Shown here: piece after piece, positions 6,266 through 8,026 of the stretch
Numbering within the stretch: position 1 is the stretch's first letter
How the letters are laid out: each line of letters opens with the position of its first letter
Source: JAMCRM01 sp041685075
GTDB taxonomy: Bacteria; Acidobacteriota; Terriglobia; Bryobacterales; Bryobacteraceae
DNA: 8,026 nt
NCBI GenBank assembly: GCA_041685075.1
Contig: JAWLGN010000254.1
Span: 1 to 8,026, forward strand
Direction: 5' to 3'
Notes under the pieces: generated by a model
Databases searched by the model: none
What the model saw: the letters and a program-made list of their open reading frames with translations, nothing else
What the model was told of the DNA's origin: nothing
Translations under genes and position numbers: made by a program

Positions 6266-7057
6266 ATGAGAGTACTTGCCTCCATGGCGCTCGTACTGCT
6301 TCTTACGACGGGCAGTGCCTGGGCGCAGCGCGGCGGTTCCCGCGGCGGCGGAATGCGCGGGGGCTTCGGCGGCGGCGGCGTCAGAGTTCGGGTGGGGGGC
6401 GGCTTCCATCGCGGGTTCGGCGGCCACGCGGTCGCCCGGCATCGCGCGTTTTTCAACCGTTCGAACAAATTCTTCTTCAACCGCGGTTTCCATAAGGGCT
6501 TCGGATTCAAGGGCTTCGGATTCCGCAGGGGATTCGGCTTCGATCGTGGTTTCGGCTTCGGCGGCGGTTTGGTGGTGCCCTATTCGTATGTTTTGCCGGC
6601 ATATCCGGACTACTCCTATGTCTCCCCGTACAGCCTGGCGTATCCGTACGCTTCTCCATACGGGTCGCCGTACAGCCTGGGCTACCCTGCCGACGTTACC
6701 GCGGTGACTCCGCCGCCCGCCTACACGTCTCCGGCGCCCGGAGTAGTGATCAACCAGCAGTTCGCCTCGCCGGTGATCCGCGACTCGTCGCCGCTGGTCT
6801 ACGAACCTCCGGCGCGCCCGCCGCCTCCGGCGTCCCAGGCTCCCGAAGATCGCTCCGCGGCCATCTACCTGATCGCCTTGAAGCAGAGCAACACCATTCG
6901 TCCCGCGCTGGCCTTCTGGGTGGATAACGGCACACTTCACTACGTGGGTCTGGATCGCAAGCAGATGCAAGTGCCGCTCAGCGCGGTGAACCGCGACCTG
7001 AGTCTGCAGCTTAACCGCGAACGCAACGTGCCGTTCCGCTTGCCGGACGCCCCGTAG
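6266..7057 (+). CDS. Secreted Gly/Phe/Tyr-rich low-complexity protein with a conserved-looking C-terminal module
   Basis: A 263-residue protein with a clear signal peptide (1-20, cleavage expected after GSAWA). Three zones follow. Residues 21-101 are Gly/Arg/Phe-rich with GFGF-type repeats, including two tandem KGFGF units at 79-88 by pattern. Residues 102-195 are Tyr/Pro/Ser-rich, with SPYSLAYP and SPYSLGYP spaced 14 residues apart. Residues 198-260 form an ordinary-composition module (AAIYLIALK, RPALAFWVDNGTLHYV, VNRDLSLQLNRER, FRLP). I have the impression that similar modules end other Acidobacterial secreted proteins, but I know no named family. The start is secure: AGGAGG lies 7 nt upstream. 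No enzyme motif is visible; a surface, matrix or envelope role is inferred from the export signal and composition. The following acyltransferase gene starts 37 bp downstream on the same strand but seems to have its own promoter. Confidence 0.85.
   Translation: MRVLASMALVLLLTTGSAWAQRGGSRGGGMRGGFGGGGVRVRVGGGFHRGFGGHAVARHRAFFNRSNKFFFNRGFHKGFGFKGFGFRRGFGFDRGFGFGGGLVVPYSYVLPAYPDYSYVSPYSLAYPYASPYGSPYSLGYPADVTAVTPPPAYTSPAPGVVINQQFASPVIRDSSPLVYEPPARPPPPASQAPEDRSAAIYLIALKQSNTIRPALAFWVDNGTLHYVGLDRKQMQVPLSAVNRDLSLQLNRERNVPFRLPDAP
6494..6523 (+). repeat. Tandem 15-bp direct repeat, two copies
   Basis: AAGGGCTTCGGATTC occurs at 6494-6508 and again immediately at 6509-6523 without mismatch, encoding two KGFGF units. 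Identical codons suggest a recent slip-strand duplication within the Gly/Phe-rich region; degenerate relatives continue downstream to about 6565. Confidence 0.85.
6626..6680 (+). repeat. Direct repeat of 13 bp with 42-bp period in the Tyr/Pro-rich region
   Basis: CCGTACAGCCTGG is found at 6626-6638 and 6668-6680, exactly 42 bp (14 codons) apart, encoding the repeated peptide SPYSL[AG]YP. The intervening sequence is also Tyr/Ser/Pro-rich but not identical. Confidence 0.75.
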
Positions 7058-7066
7058 GCCCGCCCG

Positions 7067-7090
7067 CCAATGCTAGAATCGGCGCATTGG
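7067..7090 (+). promoter_or_regulatory. Candidate promoter of the acyltransferase gene inside a 7-bp inverted repeat
   Basis: CCAATGC (7067-7073) and GCATTGG (7084-7090) are perfect inverted copies separated by 10 bp. The spacer begins with TAGAAT (7074-7079), a five-of-six match to a -10 hexamer, preceded by TG one base upstream (extended -10, TGCTAGAAT). No -35 box is seen at the usual spacing. Transcription would start near 7086, leaving only about 9 nt before the ATG at 7095, which agrees with the absence of a Shine-Dalgarno sequence there. The dyad around the -10 looks like a repressor operator. Confidence 0.45.
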
Positions 7091-7094
7091 GCCG

Positions 7095-8026
7095 ATGATT
7101 CGATTCCTCGTACACTACCTCCTCCGGCTGCTCTATCGCGTGGAGATGCATGGCACCATAGAGCCGCACGAGCGGTTGCTGATCATCTCCAACCACCAGT
7201 CGTTTCTTGACGGCGTGCTGCTGGGCGCGTTCCTGCCGGTGCGTCCGGTGTGGGTAGTCCACACCACCATCGCGCGCCGCTGGTACTTCCGCGCCGGGCT
7301 GCGCTTCATCCCGCACCTGACGGTGGACACCACTCGCGCGCTGGCGATGAAATCCATCATCGGGCTGGTGGAGTCCGGGATGCCGGTGCTGATCTTCCCG
7401 GAAGGGCGCATCACGGTAACCGGCAGCCTCATGAAAATCTACGACGGACCGGCGATGGTTGCCTCGCGCACGGGGGCGGCGGTGGTGCCGGTGCGCATCG
7501 AGGGCCCTATTTACACCTGCTTCAGCCGCATGAAAGGCGACTACCCGCGGCGCTGGTTCCCGCGTTTCACTATCAGCATCCTGCCGGCGCGTAAGCTGCC
7601 GCCGGCCGAGGGCCGCACCCCCAGAGTACGGCGCCGCGTCCAGGCGGAGCGGCTCCGCCGCATGATGCAGGAGGCGGTGGTGGTCTCGCGCCGGAGAGGC
7701 GCCCTGTGGCCCGCGCTGCTGAGGGCCGCCAACCTGCACGGCCGCCGGCGCGTGGTGCTCGAAGATGCCCGCGAGCAGCCGGAAACCTACGGCCGGCTGA
7801 TCCGCAACGCTCTGGCGCTGGGCCGCATGGTATCCACCCTCACCGAGGAGGGCGAGCGGGTGGGAGTCCTGATGCCCAACCTCACCACAACGGTGGGGCT
7901 GTTCTACGGCATGTGGACCGTGCGGCGGATCCCCGCCATCCTGAACTTCAGCGCTGGTCTGGAGGCCATGCAGGCCGCCTGCCGGCTGGCGCGCGTGCGC
8001 GTCGTGCTGACCTCCCGCGCTTTCCT
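7095..8026 (+). CDS. aas: Aas-like bifunctional lysophospholipid acyltransferase/acyl-ACP synthetase, N-terminal part
   Basis: The frame starts at ATG 7095 and runs off the right edge after 310 complete codons. The first domain is a PlsC-type acyltransferase: NHQSFLD (33-39, catalytic His34 and Asp39), then FPEGRITVTG (101-110) and SLMKIYDG (111-118), followed by VPVRIEG (131-137). The wording of these motifs, including LPVRPVW and the ITxTGSLMKIYDG stretch, matches Escherichia coli Aas as I remember it. From about residue 205 the sequence continues into the start of the AMP-binding domain, with TYGRLIRNAL, GERVGVLMPN (253-262), an Aas-like NFSAGLEAM region and VVLTSRAFL. Aas re-acylates lysophosphatidylethanolamine at the inner membrane using acyl-ACP made by the synthetase half. 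E. coli Aas is about 720 residues, so under half is visible and the ATP-binding core lies beyond the window. No lysophospholipid transporter gene (lplT) precedes it. No Shine-Dalgarno is visible; near-leaderless expression is likely. Confidence 0.9.
   Translation, partial: MIRFLVHYLLRLLYRVEMHGTIEPHERLLIISNHQSFLDGVLLGAFLPVRPVWVVHTTIARRWYFRAGLRFIPHLTVDTTRALAMKSIIGLVESGMPVLIFPEGRITVTGSLMKIYDGPAMVASRTGAAVVPVRIEGPIYTCFSRMKGDYPRRWFPRFTISILPARKLPPAEGRTPRVRRRVQAERLRRMMQEAVVVSRRRGALWPALLRAANLHGRRRVVLEDAREQPETYGRLIRNALALGRMVSTLTEEGERVGVLMPNLTTTVGLFYGMWTVRRIPAILNFSAGLEAMQAACRLARVRVVLTSRAF

Noticed and set aside
6248..6970. 240-codon open frame on the minus strand opposite the Gly-rich gene
   Set aside because: Low-complexity Arg/Ala/Glu-rich translation with no features; the plus-strand frame has a signal peptide and an ideal Shine-Dalgarno.
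7058..7094. Inverted repeat CCAATGC/GCATTGG read as a terminator of the Gly-rich gene
   Set aside because: The stem is only 7 bp with a 10-nt loop and no T-tract follows; the -10-like hexamer inside it points to an operator.
7011..7739. 242-codon open frame on the minus strand opposite the acyltransferase gene
   Set aside because: It overlaps the end of the Gly-rich gene and the catalytic motifs of the Aas-like gene; no motif or ribosome binding site supports it.

Overview
The window is GC-rich DNA with strong G/C preference at third codon positions. It is fully packed with protein-coding genes; I see no RNA genes, insertion sequences or CRISPR. The gene content suggests a soil-type Acidobacteriota genome, possibly a Solibacter/Bryobacter-like lineage. 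Clues are a probable membrane-anchored sulfatase-modifying-factor-like domain, a secreted BNR-repeat protein beside a secreted two-domain esterase-like hydrolase, a Gly/Phe/Tyr-rich secreted protein with a conserved C-terminal module, and TAGAAT-type promoters very close to start codons. This assignment is inference; there is no phylogenetic marker here.

Layout. (1) 1-708, plus strand: C-terminal part of a protein with an FGE/SUMF1-like domain, cut by the left edge. (2) 712-2076, minus: secreted BNR/Asp-box protein, convergent with (1) and 3 bp away. (3) 2098-2193, minus: a gap that reads like the C-terminal scar of a TonB-dependent receptor or a dispersed repeat. (4) 2194-4137, minus: large secreted alpha/beta hydrolase with one intact and one degenerate hydrolase domain. 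(5) 4134-5609, minus: rmuC, whose stop overlaps the hydrolase start as ATGA. (6) 5662-6120, minus: YbhB/YbcL-type PEBP protein. (7) 6121-6265: divergent intergenic region with several inverted repeats. (8) 6266-7057, plus: secreted Gly/Phe/Tyr-rich protein. (9) 7095-8026, plus: N-terminal part of an Aas-like bifunctional acyltransferase/acyl-ACP synthetase, cut by the right edge.

How it fits together. The minus-strand block 6120-712 (PEBP, RmuC, hydrolase, BNR protein) is colinear and could be partly co-transcribed; the RmuC-hydrolase junction looks translationally coupled. The hydrolase and BNR protein both carry export signals and plausibly act together outside the cytoplasm on a decorated polysaccharide; the possible TonB-receptor scar between them fits a degraded polysaccharide-uptake locus. 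The plus-strand pair on the right concerns the cell envelope: a secreted low-complexity protein, then a phospholipid-repair enzyme with its own putative promoter inside a perfect inverted repeat. I found no clearly new multi-gene system. The most unusual signals are small regulatory-looking palindromes, the degenerate second hydrolase domain, the receptor-like scar and the Gly-rich protein with its C-terminal module.
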